Assembly: GCF_001025135.1 (NCBI RefSeq)
Contig: NZ_AP012323.1
Coordinates: forward strand, 248,001 to 312,000
Source: Bifidobacterium bifidum ATCC 29521 = JCM 1255 = DSM 20456
Lineage (GTDB): Bacteria > Actinomycetota > Actinomycetes > Actinomycetales > Bifidobacteriaceae
Reading direction: 5' to 3'
Length of the DNA: 64,000 bases
The position numbers and the translations under genes are program-made. Each line of letters starts with the position of its first letter. The stretch's first letter is position 1. Positions 1 to 11,090 of the stretch are shown piece after piece. The notes beneath the pieces are model-generated. The model was given only the letters and a program-made list of their open reading frames with translations, was not told the DNA's origin and did no database searches.

Positions 1-7
1 TGGTGTG

Positions 8-56
8 CTCCCGCTGTCAGGAGCTGCCGAGCGTAGCGAGGCTGGGGGCGGTCTTC
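8..56. repeat. GC-rich intergenic repeat, copy 1
   Basis: This copy has the core CTCCCGCTG, then GAGCGTAGCGAGGCTGGGGG and CGGTC. It belongs to the same intergenic family as copies near 22040, 25262, 27936, 33474, 43330, 55787 and 59026. The repeat is imperfectly palindromic and always lies outside genes. The left window edge may truncate it. Its function is unknown; copies near gene ends could act as terminators or RNA stabilisers. Confidence 0.5.
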
Positions 57-176
57 CCGGCGGCCCTGCACCCTGTGATAATAATGCCAAGAATGTTACG
101 TAATTCTGGGAACGGCGGTATCCAGGGACTTTCTGAGAGCTGTGATTCCAATTGAAGACACAAGTCGCCGACGGAC

Positions 177-206
177 TTGATTCTTTTAGTAAACAATGTA
201 TATATT
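177..206 (+). promoter_or_regulatory. Probable afcA promoter
   Basis: TTGATT at 177-182 and TATATT at 201-206 are separated by 18 bases in an AT-rich stretch, matching a sigma70-type -35/-10 pair. The expected start of transcription is about 45 bases upstream of the afcA ATG. Confidence 0.5.
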
Positions 207-239
207 AACATGAACCGGCAAAGCTGCTGGCTTCTCTAT

Positions 240-250
240 AGGAGAAAGGA
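240..250 (+). promoter_or_regulatory. afcA ribosome binding site
   Basis: AGGAGAAAGGA lies 6 bases before the ATG at 257 and supports that start, which is followed directly by a signal peptide. Confidence 0.7.
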
Positions 251-256
251 CCAAAT

Positions 257-3200
257 ATGAAACATAGAGCGATGTCATCGCGTCTGATGCCACTGGTGGC
301 GTCCTGCGCGACGGTCGGCATGCTGCTGGCCGGACTACCTGCGTCGGCCGTCGCGGTCGGCACGACGAGAGCGGCAGCGTCCGACGCCTCGTCCTCCACC
401 ACAGCAACCATCACCCCCTCCGCCGATACCACGTTGCAGACGTGGACGAGCGAGAAGAATTCCTCAATGGCGTCCAAGCCGTACATCGGCACACTGCAAG
501 GGCCCTCGCAAGGCGTGTTCGGCGAGAAGTTCGAGTCCACGGATGCCGCGGACACCACCGATCTGAAGACCGGCCTGCTGACGTTCGACCTGAGTGCCTA
601 CGACCATGCCCCCGATTCCGCAACGTTCGAGATGACGTACCTCGGCTACCGCGGCAACCCGACGGCCACCGACACCGACACCATCAAGGTGACCCCCGTC
701 GACACCACCGTGTGCACCAATAACGCCACAGACTGCGGCGCGAATGTCGCGACCGGCGCGACCAAGCCGAAGTTCAGCATCAACGACTCCTCATTCGTCG
801 CCGAGTCCAAGCCGTTCGAGTACGGTACGACGGTTTACGCGGGCGACGCCATCACCGTGGTTCCCGCCAATACCAAGAAGGTCACCGTAGATGTGACCGA
901 AATCGTGCGCCAGCAGTTCGCCGAAGGCAAGAAGGTCATCACCCTGGCCGTGGGCGAGACCAAGAAGACCGAGGTTCGTTTCGCCAGTTCCGAAGGCACG
1001 ACGTCCCTGAACGGCGCGACCGCAGACATGGCTCCGAAGCTGACCGTTTCCGTGTCCACCAAGGACGATCTCAAGCCCTCCGCCGACACCACGTTGCAGG
1101 CATGGGCCAGCGAGAAGAACGAGAAGAAGAACACTGCGGCCTATGTCGGCGCGCTGCAGCCGGAAGGCGATTACGGCGACTTCGGTGAGAAGTTCAAGTC
1201 CACCGACGTCAGTGATGTCACAGACGCCAAGATGGGTCTGATGACGTTCGACCTGTCCGATTACACCGCGGCGCCCGAGCACTCCATCCTCACCTTGACG
1301 TATCTGGGCTACGCCGGTGCAGACAAGACCGCCACGGCCACCGATAAGGTCAAGGTGGTCGCTGTTGACACGTCGCGGTGCACCGGCACCGCTCCCTGCG
1401 ACACCAACAATGCCACGTGGGCGAACCGCCCGGACTTCGAGGTGACCGATACCACGAAGACCGCGACGTCCCATGCGTTCGCTTATGGATCTAAGAAGTA
1501 TTCCGATGGCATGACCGTCGAATCGGGCAACGCCAAGAAGGTTCTGCTCGACGTGACCGACATCATCAAGGCAGAGTTCGCCAAGTTCAGCGCCGGCGCC
1601 ACCGAGAAGAAGATCACGCTGGCCCTGGGCGAGCTCAACAAGTCCGACATGCGTTTCGGCAGCAAGGAAGTCACCTCGCTGACCGGCGCCACCGAGGCCA
1701 TGCAGCCGACCTTGTCCGTCACCAAGAAGCCGAAGGCATACACGCTGAGCATCGAAGGCCCGACCAAGGTCAAGTACCAGAAGGGCGAGGCGTTCGACAA
1801 GGCCGGACTCGTGGTCAAGGCCACCAGCACGGCCGACGGCACGGTCAAGACGCTGACCGAAGGCAACGGTGAGGATAACTACACCATCGACACCAGCGCT
1901 TTCGATAGTGCCAGCATCGGCGTATACCCTATTACCGTGAAGTACAACAAGGACCCCGAAATCGCCGCTTCGTTCAACGCCTATGTCATCGCCAGTGTTG
2001 AGGACGGCGGAGACGGCGACACCAGCAAAGACGACTGGCTGTGGTACAAGCAGCCCGCGTCGCAGACTGACGCCACCGCCACCGCCGGCGGCAATTACGG
2101 CAACCCCGACAACAACCGTTGGCAGCAGACCACCTTGCCGTTCGGCAACGGCAAGATCGGCGGCACCGTCTGGGGCGAGGTCAGCCGTGAACGCGTCACC
2201 TTCAACGAGGAGACGCTGTGGACCGGCGGCCCCGGATCCTCGACCAGCTACAACGGCGGCAACAACGAGACCAAGGGTCAGAACGGCGCCACGCTGCGCG
2301 CGCTCAACAAGCAGCTCGCGAACGGCGCCGAGACGGTCAATCCCGGCAACCTGACCGGCGGCGAGAACGCGGCCGAGCAGGGCAACTACCTGAACTGGGG
2401 CGACATCTACCTCGACTACGGGTTCAACGACACGACCGTCACCGAATACCGCCGCGACCTGAACCTGAGCAAGGGCAAGGCCGACGTCACGTTCAAGCAT
2501 GACGGCGTCACCTACACGCGCGAATACTTCGCGTCGAACCCCGACAATGTCATGGTCGCCCGCCTCACGGCCAGCAAAGCCGGCAAGCTGAACTTCAACG
2601 TCAGCATGCCGACCAACACGAACTACTCCAAGACCGGCGAAACCACGACGGTCAAGGGTGACACGCTCACCGTCAAGGGCGCTCTCGGCAACAACGGCCT
2701 GCTGTACAACTCGCAGATCAAGGTCGTCCTCGACAACGGTGAGGGCACGCTCTCCGAAGGCTCCGACGGCGCTTCGCTGAAGGTCTCCGACGCGAAGGCG
2801 GTCACGCTGTACATCGCCGCCGCGACGGACTACAAGCAGAAGTATCCGTCCTACCGCACCGGCGAAACCGCCGCCGAGGTGAATACCCGCGTCGCCAAGG
2901 TCGTGCAGGACGCCGCCAACAAGGGCTACACCGCCGTCAAGAAAGCGCACATCGCCGATCATTCCGCCATCTACGACCGCGTGAAGATCGATTTGGGCCA
3001 GTCCGGCCACAGCTCCGACGGCGCCGTCGCCACCGACGCGCTGCTCAAGGCGTACCAGAGGGGCTCCGCAACCACCGCGCAGAAGCGCGAGCTGGAGACG
3101 CTGGTGTACAAGTACGGCCGCTACCTGACCATCGGCTCCTCCCGTGAGAACAGTCAGCTGCCCAGCAACCTGCAGGGCATCTGGTCGGTCACCGCGGGCG

Positions 3201-6136
3201 ACAACGCCCACGGCAACACGCCTTGGGGCTCCGACTTCCACATGAACGTGAACCTCCAGATGAACTACTGGCCGACCTATTCGGCCAACATGGGAGAGCT
3301 CGCCGAGCCGCTCATCGAGTATGTGGAGGGTCTGGTCAAGCCCGGCCGTGTGACCGCCAAGGTCTACGCGGGCGCGGAGACGACGAACCCCGAGACCACG
3401 CCGATCGGCGAGGGCGAGGGCTACATGGCCCACACCGAGAACACCGCCTACGGCTGGACCGCACCCGGTCAATCGTTCTCGTGGGGTTGGAGCCCGGCCG
3501 CCGTGCCGTGGATCCTGCAGAACGTGTACGAGGCGTACGAGTACTCCGGCGACCCTGCCCTGCTTGATCGCGTGTACGCGCTGCTCAAGGAGGAATCGCA
3601 CTTCTACGTCAACTACATGCTGCACAAGGCCGGCTCCAGCTCCGGTGACCGCCTGACCACCGGCGTCGCGTACTCGCCCGAACAGGGCCCGCTGGGCACC
3701 GACGGCAACACGTACGAGAGCTCGCTCGTGTGGCAGATGCTCAACGACGCCATCGAGGCGGCCAAGGCCAAGGGAGATCCGGACGGTCTGGTCGGCGATA
3801 CCACCGACTGCTCGACCGACAACTGGGCCAAGGGCGACAACGGCAATTTCGCCGATGCGAACGCCAACCGTTCCTGGAGCTGCGCCAAGAGCCTGCTCAA
3901 GCCGATCGAGGTCGGCAACTCCGGCCAGATCAAGGAATGGTACTTCGAAGGTGCGCTCGGCAAGAAGAAGGATGGATCCGCCATCAGCGGCTACCAGGCG
4001 GACAACCAGCACCGTCACATGTCCCACCTGCTTGGACTGTTCCCCGGTGATTTGATCACCATCGACAACTCCGAGTACATGGAGGCGGCCAAGACCTCGC
4101 TGAGGTACCGCTGCTTCAAGGGCAACGTGCTGCAGTCCAACACCGGCTGGGCCATTGGCCAGCGCATCAATTCGTGGGCTCGCACCGGCGACGGCAACAC
4201 CACGTACCAGCTGGTCGAGCTGCAGCTCAAGAACGCGATGTATGCAAACCTGTTCGATTACCATGCGCCGTTCCAGATCGACGGCAACTTCGGCAACACC
4301 TCCGGTGTCGACGAAATGCTGCTGCAGTCCAACTCCACCTTCACCGACACCGACGGCAAGAAGTACGTGAACTACACGAACATCCTGCCCGCCCTGCCCG
4401 ACGCCTGGGCGGACGGCTCGGTGAGCGGCCTCGTGGCCCGCGGCAACTTCACCGTCGGCACGACCTGGAAGAACGGCAAGGCCACCGAAGTCAAGCTGAC
4501 CTCCAACAAGGGCAAGCAGGCGGCCGTCAAGATCACCGCCGGCGGCGCCCAGAACTACGAGGTCAAGAACGGTGACACCGCCGTGAACGCCAAGGTCGTG
4601 ACCAACGCGGACGGCGCCTCGCTGCTCGTGTTCGATACCACCGCAGGCACCACGTACACGATCACGAAGAAGGCGAGCGCCAACGTGCCCGTCACCGGCG
4701 TGACCGTGACCGGCGCCAACACCGCCACCGCAGGCGACACCGTCACTCTGACGGCGACCGTCGCCCCGGCCAATGCGACCGACAAGTCCGTCACCTGGTC
4801 GACCTCCGACGCCGCCGTAGCTACGGTCAACGCCAACGGCGTGGTGACCACGAAGAAGGCCGGCAAGGTGACCATCACCGCCACGTCGAACGGCGACAAG
4901 ACGAAGTTCGGTTCCATCGAGATCACCGTCTCCGCCGCGACCGTGCCCGTCACCAGCGTCACCGTTGCCGGCGACGCCGCGATGACCGTCGATGGAGAGC
5001 AGACCCTGACGGCGACCGTCGCCCCGGCCAATGCGACCGACAAGACGGTCACGTGGAAGTCCTCCGACGCCACTGTGGCGACGGTTGACGCCAACGGCAA
5101 GGTCGTCGCGAAGAAGGCCGGCGAAGTGACGATCACCGCCACGGCCGGTGGCGTGTCCGGCACGCTGAAGATCACGGTGAGCGACAAGGCCCCGACCGTC
5201 ATCCCGGTCCAGTCCGTGACCGTGACAGGCAAGCAGGAGCTCGTCGAAGGCGCCTCCACGACCCTGACGGCGACCGTCGCCCCGGCTGACGCGACCGACA
5301 AGACGGTCACGTGGAAGTCGAGCGACGAGTCCGTCGCCACGGTCGACAAGGACGGCGTCGTGACCGCCAAGAAGGCCGGCACGGTGACCATCACCGCCAC
5401 GGCCGGTGGCGTGTCCGGCACGCTCCACATCACCGTGACGGCCAAGCCCGTCGAGACCGTCCCCGTCACCAGCGTGGAGGTCACCGTCGAGGCCGGCACC
5501 ACCGTCTCCGTCGGCAAGACACTCCAGGCCACCGCGACCGTCAAGCCCGGCAACGCCACCAACAAGAAGGTGACGTGGAAGTCGAGCGACGAATCCATCG
5601 CGACGGTCGACGCCAACGGCGTCATCACCGCGAAGAAGGCCGGCAAGGTCGTCATCACGGCCACCTCGACCGACGGCACGGACAAGTCCGGCAGCGTCGA
5701 GATCACCGTCGCGGATGAGACCAAGCCGACGCCCGACCACAAGTCCGTCAAGGCCGATACCGGCGACGTGACCGCCGGCAAGACCGGTACGGTCACCGAG
5801 CCGAAGGACGTGGCGGGCTGGAAGAGCCGCTCCATCATCAAGCAAGGCAAGCTCGGCAAGGCCGAAATCGCCGACGGCACGCTCGTGTATGCGGCCGGCG
5901 ACAAGACCGGTGACGACAGCTTCGTCGTGCAGTACACGATGGCCGACGACACGGTCATCGACGTGACCTACAGCGTCACGGTCAAGGCCGCCGAAACCGG
6001 CAAGAACGACGGCGACGGCAAGGGCGACGGTGTCGCGAAGGCCGGCGCCGCCGTCGGCGCGCTCGCCGGCCTCGGCTTGATGCTGCTCGCCGTCGGAGTG
6101 AGCGTGGTGATGATTCGCCGCAAGCACTCCGCCTGA
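257..6136 (+). CDS. afcA: 1,2-alpha-L-fucosidase, GH95, surface anchored
   Basis: This enzyme hydrolyses terminal Fuc-alpha-1,2-Gal linkages of milk oligosaccharides and mucin O-glycans outside the cell, by inversion. At 1959 residues it has the length of B. bifidum AfcA. Residues 1 to about 36 are a signal peptide. Residues about 51-265 and 271-490 are two copies of one domain (both contain PSADTTLQ and FGEKF), followed by an Ig-like domain to about 576. The GH95 catalytic region covers about 577-1474, with N997/N999 in [10 protein letters not shown]1142 in SPEQGP and D1342 in FQIDGNFG. Four Big_2 Ig-like repeats begin near 1477, 1563, 1649 and 1734. A membrane helix at about 1930-1952 followed by RRKHSA anchors the protein. 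No LPXTG motif is seen. It is transcribed alone, with tandem hairpins downstream. Confidence 0.98.
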   Translation: MKHRAMSSRLMPLVASCATVGMLLAGLPASAVAVGTTRAAASDASSSTTATITPSADTTLQTWTSEKNSSMASKPYIGTLQGPSQGVFGEKFESTDAADTTDLKTGLLTFDLSAYDHAPDSATFEMTYLGYRGNPTATDTDTIKVTPVDTTVCTNNATDCGANVATGATKPKFSINDSSFVAESKPFEYGTTVYAGDAITVVPANTKKVTVDVTEIVRQQFAEGKKVITLAVGETKKTEVRFASSEGTTSLNGATADMAPKLTVSVSTKDDLKPSADTTLQAWASEKNEKKNTAAYVGALQPEGDYGDFGEKFKSTDVSDVTDAKMGLMTFDLSDYTAAPEHSILTLTYLGYAGADKTATATDKVKVVAVDTSRCTGTAPCDTNNATWANRPDFEVTDTTKTATSHAFAYGSKKYSDGMTVESGNAKKVLLDVTDIIKAEFAKFSAGATEKKITLALGELNKSDMRFGSKEVTSLTGATEAMQPTLSVTKKPKAYTLSIEGPTKVKYQKGEAFDKAGLVVKATSTADGTVKTLTEGNGEDNYTIDTSAFDSASIGVYPITVKYNKDPEIAASFNAYVIASVEDGGDGDTSKDDWLWYKQPASQTDATATAGGNYGNPDNNRWQQTTLPFGNGKIGGTVWGEVSRERVTFNEETLWTGGPGSSTSYNGGNNETKGQNGATLRALNKQLANGAETVNPGNLTGGENAAEQGNYLNWGDIYLDYGFNDTTVTEYRRDLNLSKGKADVTFKHDGVTYTREYFASNPDNVMVARLTASKAGKLNFNVSMPTNTNYSKTGETTTVKGDTLTVKGALGNNGLLYNSQIKVVLDNGEGTLSEGSDGASLKVSDAKAVTLYIAAATDYKQKYPSYRTGETAAEVNTRVAKVVQDAANKGYTAVKKAHIADHSAIYDRVKIDLGQSGHSSDGAVATDALLKAYQRGSATTAQKRELETLVYKYGRYLTIGSSRENSQLPSNLQGIWSVTAGDNAHGNTPWGSDFHMNVNLQMNYWPTYSANMGELAEPLIEYVEGLVKPGRVTAKVYAGAETTNPETTPIGEGEGYMAHTENTAYGWTAPGQSFSWGWSPAAVPWILQNVYEAYEYSGDPALLDRVYALLKEESHFYVNYMLHKAGSSSGDRLTTGVAYSPEQGPLGTDGNTYESSLVWQMLNDAIEAAKAKGDPDGLVGDTTDCSTDNWAKGDNGNFADANANRSWSCAKSLLKPIEVGNSGQIKEWYFEGALGKKKDGSAISGYQADNQHRHMSHLLGLFPGDLITIDNSEYMEAAKTSLRYRCFKGNVLQSNTGWAIGQRINSWARTGDGNTTYQLVELQLKNAMYANLFDYHAPFQIDGNFGNTSGVDEMLLQSNSTFTDTDGKKYVNYTNILPALPDAWADGSVSGLVARGNFTVGTTWKNGKATEVKLTSNKGKQAAVKITAGGAQNYEVKNGDTAVNAKVVTNADGASLLVFDTTAGTTYTITKKASANVPVTGVTVTGANTATAGDTVTLTATVAPANATDKSVTWSTSDAAVATVNANGVVTTKKAGKVTITATSNGDKTKFGSIEITVSAATVPVTSVTVAGDAAMTVDGEQTLTATVAPANATDKTVTWKSSDATVATVDANGKVVAKKAGEVTITATAGGVSGTLKITVSDKAPTVIPVQSVTVTGKQELVEGASTTLTATVAPADATDKTVTWKSSDESVATVDKDGVVTAKKAGTVTITATAGGVSGTLHITVTAKPVETVPVTSVEVTVEAGTTVSVGKTLQATATVKPGNATNKKVTWKSSDESIATVDANGVITAKKAGKVVITATSTDGTDKSGSVEITVADETKPTPDHKSVKADTGDVTAGKTGTVTEPKDVAGWKSRSIIKQGKLGKAEIADGTLVYAAGDKTGDDSFVVQYTMADDTVIDVTYSVTVKAAETGKNDGDGKGDGVAKAGAAVGALAGLGLMLLAVGVSVVMIRRKHSA

Positions 6137-6140
6137 TCCC

Positions 6141-6228
6141 CAGTCAGACCGGCCAGTCGTGACCGGTCGGCCTGACTGACTCTTTCTCCACCGTCCCCCG
6201 TCGGATAAACCCCGGCGGGGGACGGTGG
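6141..6228 (+). terminator. Tandem hairpins after afcA
   Basis: A first hairpin (CAGTCAG...CTGACTG, with CCGG pairs inside) is followed by a T-rich tract at 6180. A second, stronger one pairs CCACCGTCCCCCG at 6188 with CGGGGGACGGTGG. Together they probably end afcA transcription. Confidence 0.65.
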
Positions 6229-6311
6229 CTTGTTGCGGCCGGTCTGCCGTCGCGCGCGGTGTGGCCTGCAGCCGGGTGCCGCACGTCACGCTCATGCGCG
6301 ATACTGGAGAC

Positions 6312-6863
6312 ATGAAGATTTCCGCTGACTTCACGGTGATGCCCGACGACTTCGCCAAAGCCGCCGCGCCCGAATACCGCACCGACGGCGTGCCCGTCAT
6401 CTCCTTCCCGTTCTATATCGACGAGATCGATCCCGCCGCCCGGTACCTGCACTGGGCGTTCACCGACCCCGACTCCATCCCGGTCTGCGGATTCGAATGG
6501 ATTCACTGGACGGTCGCGAATCTGCCCATCGACGCGCTGATGTACGACTTCAACGATTCCCATGCACTGCAGATTCCGCCGGACTTCTCCCGGCAGCTGC
6601 CCTCCATGATTCCCGAGACCGTGCAGGGCCGCACGTCGGCCGCGAGCAAGCTGGTCGGCAGCACGAATCCGCAGGTGACGATGCGCTACAACGGGCCCCA
6701 GCCGCCCGACAAGGACCACGACTATTCGCTGCACGTGTGGGGCACCGCGAAGCCGTTGCCGGGTCTGAACCAAGGATTCTGGCTCAACGAGCTGTTCCAC
6801 GCGCTGCGTGACATCGACCACGTCACCGATCAGGGTGTGATGTTCATCACCGGAAAAGCCTGA
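6312..6863 (+). CDS. YbhB/YbcL-type PEBP (Raf kinase inhibitor-like) protein
   Basis: This 183-residue protein belongs to the phosphatidylethanolamine-binding/YbhB family. Visible family features are the N-terminal strand MKISADF, the ligand-pocket segment HWAFTDPDS followed by GFEWIHWTVANLP, and DHDYSLHVWGT near residues 136-146. Its exact biochemical role in bacteria is unsettled; it is probably cytosolic because no signal peptide is seen. The ATG at 6312 is preceded by GATACTGGAGAC, which gives a TGGAG ribosome site. An upstream in-frame start at 6225 would add 29 residues without family similarity, so it was rejected. It is a single gene between afcA and the dipeptidase. Confidence 0.85.
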   Translation: MKISADFTVMPDDFAKAAAPEYRTDGVPVISFPFYIDEIDPAARYLHWAFTDPDSIPVCGFEWIHWTVANLPIDALMYDFNDSHALQIPPDFSRQLPSMIPETVQGRTSAASKLVGSTNPQVTMRYNGPQPPDKDHDYSLHVWGTAKPLPGLNQGFWLNELFHALRDIDHVTDQGVMFITGKA

Positions 6864-6987
6864 GGGCTGATGCCGTATACTCCCGTACGGAGTCATACAC
6901 TCATGTGACAGGAGGCGCGCCGCGGATGCGCGCCGCAACGTGCACGCGACAGCGTGTGCACAGCAAGAAAGGACAGTACCGAATACT

Positions 6988-8601
6988 ATGGCATGCACCA
7001 CGATTCTGGTCGGCAAGGACGCCAGCTATGACGGTTCGACCATCATCGCCCGCAACGAGGATTCCGCCAACGGCGAATTCAACCCGAAGCGGTTCGTCGT
7101 CGTCAAGCCCGATGAACAGCCGCGCGAATACCGCAGCGTCATCAGCCACCTGACCATTGACCTGCCCGACGATCCGCTGCAGTACACCGCAGTGCCGAAC
7201 GCCGACCTGAAGGAAGGCATCTGGGGCGAGGCCGGCGTCAACGAGGCGAACGTGGCCATGAGCGCCACCGAAACGCTGACCACCAACGAGCGCGTGCTCG
7301 GCGCCGACCCGTTTGTGGAATACCGGGCGGCACGCGGGCGGGAAGGTGACTCGGATTACGAGCCGGCCGTGCCCGGCGGCATCGGCGAGGAGGACTTCCT
7401 GACCATCGTGCTGCCGTACGTCACCACCGCGCGTGAGGGCGTGCAGCGGCTTGGCGACCTTCTTAAGGAATACGGCACCTATGAGATGAACGGTGTCGCG
7501 TTCTCGGACGCCGACGAGATTTGGTGGATGGAAACCGTCGGTGGCCATCACTGGATCGCCAAGCGCGTGCCCGACGAAGCGTATGTGACGATGCCGAACC
7601 AGCTCGGCATCGACGAATTCGACCTCGATGACGCCCTCGGTGAGCAGGAGAACCACATGTGCTCCGAGGATCTGGTCGAATTCATCGAGCGCAATCACCT
7701 TGATCTGGCCGTCGAATCGACGTCGCCGTTCAACCCGCGTGATGCCTTCGGCTCGCACTCCGACTCTGATCACGTGTACAACACGCCGCGCGCATGGGTC
7801 ATGCAGCGGTTCCTCAACCCGTACGACGAGATGTGGGACGGCCCCGAGGCCGACCACCGCCCGGACAGCGATGACATCCCGTGGGCCCGTCAGCCCGAGC
7901 GCAAGGTGACGATCGAGGACGTAAAGTACGTGCTCAGCTCGCACTATCAGGGCACGCCGTTCGACCCGTACGGCCACCTCGGCGACGAGCACACACGCCA
8001 CATGTACCGCCCGATCGGCATCAACCGCCAGAGCCAGCTGGCCGTCATGCAGATTCGCCCGTACCGTCCGCAGTCGGACCGCGCGATCCAGTGGATCGCC
8101 TACGGCTCCAACCCGTTCAACACGCTGGTGCCGTTCTACCCGAACGTCAACGAAACGCCGAAGTATCTGGAAGACACGACCACGCGCGTGACTTCCGAGA
8201 ACTTCTACTGGGAGAACCGCATCATCGCCGCGCTGTGCGACGCGGCGTTCGCGGAGACCTCCAACGCCATCGAGCGCTATCAGGAGAAGACCGGCGCGAT
8301 GGGCCACCGTTTGATCGCCGCCACCGACGAGCAGGTCGCGCGTCTGGGCGGTGCCGACGAGGCCGCGGCCGCCTTGGCCGACGCGGAGTTGGAGGCGGCG
8401 AACGCGGACGGCGACGTCGAGCCGATGGATCCCGAGGACATCATCGACGCGACCCGTAACGACGAGGTGCGCGACATCCTCGCCGCCGCCAACCAGACCA
8501 TGGCCGACCAGCTCAAGACCGAGACCGACCAGCTGCTCGACACCGTGCTCTACACCGTGAGCATGAAGATGAAGAACGGTTTCAACCGCTCCGACAACTG
8601 A
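6988..8601 (+). CDS. pepD: C69-family dipeptidase
   Basis: This 537-residue cytosolic dipeptidase belongs to MEROPS family C69 (Ntn-hydrolase fold). Cys3 of MACTTILVG is expected to become the N-terminal nucleophile after processing. The characteristic ARNEDS motif follows at about residues 20-25, and EIWWMETVGGHHWIAKRVPD is the conserved core. The family cleaves a broad range of dipeptides and feeds peptide nitrogen into the cell. AAGAAAGGACAG precedes the ATG at 6988 with good spacing, so the extension back to 6940 was not used. The C-terminal third is rich in Ala, Glu and Asp and probably helical. It lies 92 bases upstream of fhs on the same strand and could be co-transcribed. Confidence 0.9.
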   Translation: MACTTILVGKDASYDGSTIIARNEDSANGEFNPKRFVVVKPDEQPREYRSVISHLTIDLPDDPLQYTAVPNADLKEGIWGEAGVNEANVAMSATETLTTNERVLGADPFVEYRAARGREGDSDYEPAVPGGIGEEDFLTIVLPYVTTAREGVQRLGDLLKEYGTYEMNGVAFSDADEIWWMETVGGHHWIAKRVPDEAYVTMPNQLGIDEFDLDDALGEQENHMCSEDLVEFIERNHLDLAVESTSPFNPRDAFGSHSDSDHVYNTPRAWVMQRFLNPYDEMWDGPEADHRPDSDDIPWARQPERKVTIEDVKYVLSSHYQGTPFDPYGHLGDEHTRHMYRPIGINRQSQLAVMQIRPYRPQSDRAIQWIAYGSNPFNTLVPFYPNVNETPKYLEDTTTRVTSENFYWENRIIAALCDAAFAETSNAIERYQEKTGAMGHRLIAATDEQVARLGGADEAAAALADAELEAANADGDVEPMDPEDIIDATRNDEVRDILAAANQTMADQLKTETDQLLDTVLYTVSMKMKNGFNRSDN

Positions 8602-8693
8602 TGCGCTGAGAGGCTCCCGGCCAAGCGTTTTCGGCCGCCAGCCGCTTCGACGGTAAGCAAGCGTCATACATCTACAGAAAGGTTCACCTACTG

Positions 8694-10211
8694 ATGACTA
8701 CTATCGAGGAGTTCACCAGCCAGTACGGGCTGGTCAAGAAGATCGACGCCTTCGGGTTTATGAAGTACCTGCACGACAATCCCGACGCGCCGCGCAAGCA
8801 CGGCAAGGTCGTGCTCGTCACCGCCGATACGCCGCTCAAGGCGTCGCGCGGCGAGGGCAAGACCACGACGACGATCGCGCTGATCGATGCGCTGCGGGCT
8901 CGCGGCATCGACGCGACCGCCGTGCTGCGCCAGCCGAGCATGGGCATCACCGCCGCCGGTTCCAAAGGCGGTGCCTCGGGCGGCGGCAAGGCTTCGCTGA
9001 CCCACCCCGAGCTCATCGACTGGGGCCTGTGCGGTGAGATGGCCGCCATCGCCGCCGCGCAGAACCTGCTCGTCTCCTTCGCCGAGAAGGCTGTGGACGA
9101 GGGACGTATCGACACGATCCTCGTGCCGCGCGTCTCCGAAGTGCCGTCCCGCTCGCTGCGTTCCATCACCGTGGACGCGGGCAAGAACAACGTCGCCGAG
9201 AAGGTCGTGCTCACCCCGACGTCCGAGCTGATGCAGATCGTCGTGCTGTCCCGTTCGATGGATGAGATCGGCGAGCGCGTGGCCGCGATGATCGCCGGCA
9301 CGAAGGACGGCGAACCAGTCAAGTTCGGCGACTTCATCGACCTGTGGCGTATCACCGATATGCTCGCCGATGCGGTCAAGCCGGCGCTCACCGAGACGGT
9401 GAACGGCTCGCCGGTGTATGTGCATGGCGGCCCGTTCGCCAACGTGTCGATCGGCATCCCGACGCTGGTCTCCGTGGAGCTGGCGTGCGCCCTGCACGAT
9501 GTGGTCATCGTCGAGGCCGGTTACGGCACCGACGCCGGAGCGCAGAAGTGGCTCGACATCGCCTGCCGCGAGTATGGCGCGCAGTGGCCGTCCGCGGCGG
9601 TCGTCGTGACCCGCGCCTCGACGTGGCGTGATGACCCGGAGCTGGCGTGGCGCTACCCGTTCCACGTGGATCGCTTGGAGAAGCTCGACATTCCGGCGTT
9701 CCCGCTGGTGAACCTGTGGGACGGCGAGGACGATCAGATTCCCGAACTGCGCGAGACCGCGGCCCGTCTGGAGCTGCGCGACCCCATCATCGGCAACCTG
9801 TATCGCGACGGCGGCGAGGGCCTGAGCGACCAGATCGACGCATTCGTCGATGTGCTGTCCAACGCGTCGATGCCGTCCAAGCACGACAGCCACAAGGGCA
9901 TGGCCCTGCTGGAGAACGTGAAGTGGGTGGCCGAGAACGCCTACGGCGTGCCGGCCAGCCGTGTGCTGCTCAAGGACGGTTTCCTGGATTCCCTGGGTGC
10001 TGCGGATGATCTGTGCAAGGCCGCCGGCATGTCGCTGGACGATCTGGCGCTGGTCGCCGTCAAGTCCCCGGCCACGATGACCGACAACGACCGCGCTCCG
10101 GAAGACGAGCGTACGGTCACCCTGAAGAAGGTCGAAGTGCACGCAGGCGCCGGGCTGGTTCACGTGAACCTCACCACGTCCCTGACCACCCCGATGCCCA
10201 AGATCGTCTGA
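8694..10211 (+). CDS. fhs: Formate-tetrahydrofolate ligase
   Basis: This enzyme joins formate to tetrahydrofolate with ATP, giving 10-formyl-THF for purines and initiator tRNA formylation. It fits an organism that makes formate through pyruvate formate-lyase. It has 505 residues, somewhat shorter than the roughly 555 common in other bacteria. The nucleotide loop is TPLKASRGEGKTTTT at residues 46-60, followed by the family motif RQPSMGITAAGSKGGASGGG near residue 81. The ATG at 8694 is preceded by AGAAAGGTTCACC. A terminator-like hairpin lies at 10331-10388. It is cytosolic and forms homotetramers in known relatives. Confidence 0.96.
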   Translation: MTTIEEFTSQYGLVKKIDAFGFMKYLHDNPDAPRKHGKVVLVTADTPLKASRGEGKTTTTIALIDALRARGIDATAVLRQPSMGITAAGSKGGASGGGKASLTHPELIDWGLCGEMAAIAAAQNLLVSFAEKAVDEGRIDTILVPRVSEVPSRSLRSITVDAGKNNVAEKVVLTPTSELMQIVVLSRSMDEIGERVAAMIAGTKDGEPVKFGDFIDLWRITDMLADAVKPALTETVNGSPVYVHGGPFANVSIGIPTLVSVELACALHDVVIVEAGYGTDAGAQKWLDIACREYGAQWPSAAVVVTRASTWRDDPELAWRYPFHVDRLEKLDIPAFPLVNLWDGEDDQIPELRETAARLELRDPIIGNLYRDGGEGLSDQIDAFVDVLSNASMPSKHDSHKGMALLENVKWVAENAYGVPASRVLLKDGFLDSLGAADDLCKAAGMSLDDLALVAVKSPATMTDNDRAPEDERTVTLKKVEVHAGAGLVHVNLTTSLTTPMPKIV

Positions 10212-10330
10212 TTGCGGCAGAGGCGTGCCGCCGGGGTGCCGGGGTACGCGTGCTGTGAGAGTGTGCGGCGGCGTGGCATGCGGAATCATGCCGCACTCGC
10301 GCTGACCGCACACCGTGACTGCATCATCAC

Positions 10331-10388
10331 AACCCCTTTCGGATTGTCGGCCGATCATACGGGCCGACTGGCCGCAAGGGGCTCTTTC
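10331..10388 (+). terminator. Probable fhs terminator
   Basis: An outer stem (CCCCTTTCGG with CCGCAAGGGG) encloses an inner stem (GTCGGCC with GGGCCGAC) and is followed by CTCTTTCATTT. Confidence 0.6.
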
Positions 10389-10423
10389 ATTTATATATCG
10401 GCAACCTGTGTGCCGCAGAAAAG

Positions 10424-10565
10424 GCGTCACTGTGTGAGGGTTACGTCACTGTGTGCGTCCTCACACTCCGTGACGCACCCCCGCAACCCTTGCAAAATAA
10501 GGGTTTTGCGATTTACGTCACTGTGTGAGGGCTCGCAGCGTGACGGTGGTCGCGCACAGTGACGC
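10424..10565. repeat. Dyad element with six GTCACTGTGTG-type units
   Basis: The five-base core GTCAC starts at 10426, 10445 and 10517 on the + strand; its complement GTGAC starts at 10470, 10540 and 10559. The pattern is mirror-symmetric about position 10495. A central hairpin, CGCAACCCTT with AAGGGTTTTGCG, lies at 10482-10509. The rest of the 395-base gap between fhs and the next gene holds only the fhs terminator. Function is unknown. Confidence 0.7.
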
Positions 10566-10606
10566 CATGCGCGACAATATAGCGGCGGATACCATCACAC
10601 CTGAGC

Positions 10607-10954
10607 TCAGAAGTTACCGCCGTTCCAGCCCCAGTCGGTGGTGGCGGTGTAGCGGATGTAGGTGCGGTCCTCGGGGATGCCGAGCTCGCTGTTGAGCGCG
10701 GCCATGATCGACTTGGTCAGCTTCTCCCACGCAGAACCGGGCACGGAACGGCCGAACACATTGACCTCGACGTATGCGGCCGGGGCATCGTCGCTGCCGC
10801 CGAAGTAGATCGGCATATCATCCTCGAATGGGCACATCAGCCAGCCCTCGGACTTGCCGGGGACGGCCGTGATCGCCTTGCCGTAGGCGGCCTTCAGCGC
10901 TTCGCGCTGCTCGGGAGTGGTCTTGACGGATACGTGAGTGTGGATAACGGGCAT
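10607..10954 (-). CDS. Tautomerase/MIF-like family protein
   Basis: This 115-residue protein starts MPVIHTHVSVKTTPEQ, the layout of the tautomerase superfamily in which Pro2 becomes the N-terminal catalytic proline after Met removal. The C-terminal half (VEVNVFGRSVP, then IPEDRTYIRYTAT) resembles MIF-like members. The substrate cannot be read from sequence. GGAGGAATC just upstream of the ATG at 10954 fixes the start and excludes the longer frame to 11023. It is monocistronic, divergent from the GtrA gene. Confidence 0.75.
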   Translation of the reverse strand: MPVIHTHVSVKTTPEQREALKAAYGKAITAVPGKSEGWLMCPFEDDMPIYFGGSDDAPAAYVEVNVFGRSVPGSAWEKLTKSIMAALNSELGIPEDRTYIRYTATTDWGWNGGNF

Positions 10955-11090
10955 GATTCCTCCTTGATTGGGTTCGTTCCCTATCCTAATCGGTTCCGCG
11001 GCGGGCGCGGTCTGTGCGGCCATGTGTGAAATCAGTGGCGGTTCAGGAAAACCGCGGTGTGAAGTCAGCGATATGTATTAGACAATCAAT

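Noticed and set aside
791-6400. 1869-residue open frame on the minus strand opposite afcA
   Set aside because: It is the antisense shadow of a GC-rich coding gene; the product is low-complexity Gly/Asp/Arg/Val and afcA itself is certain.
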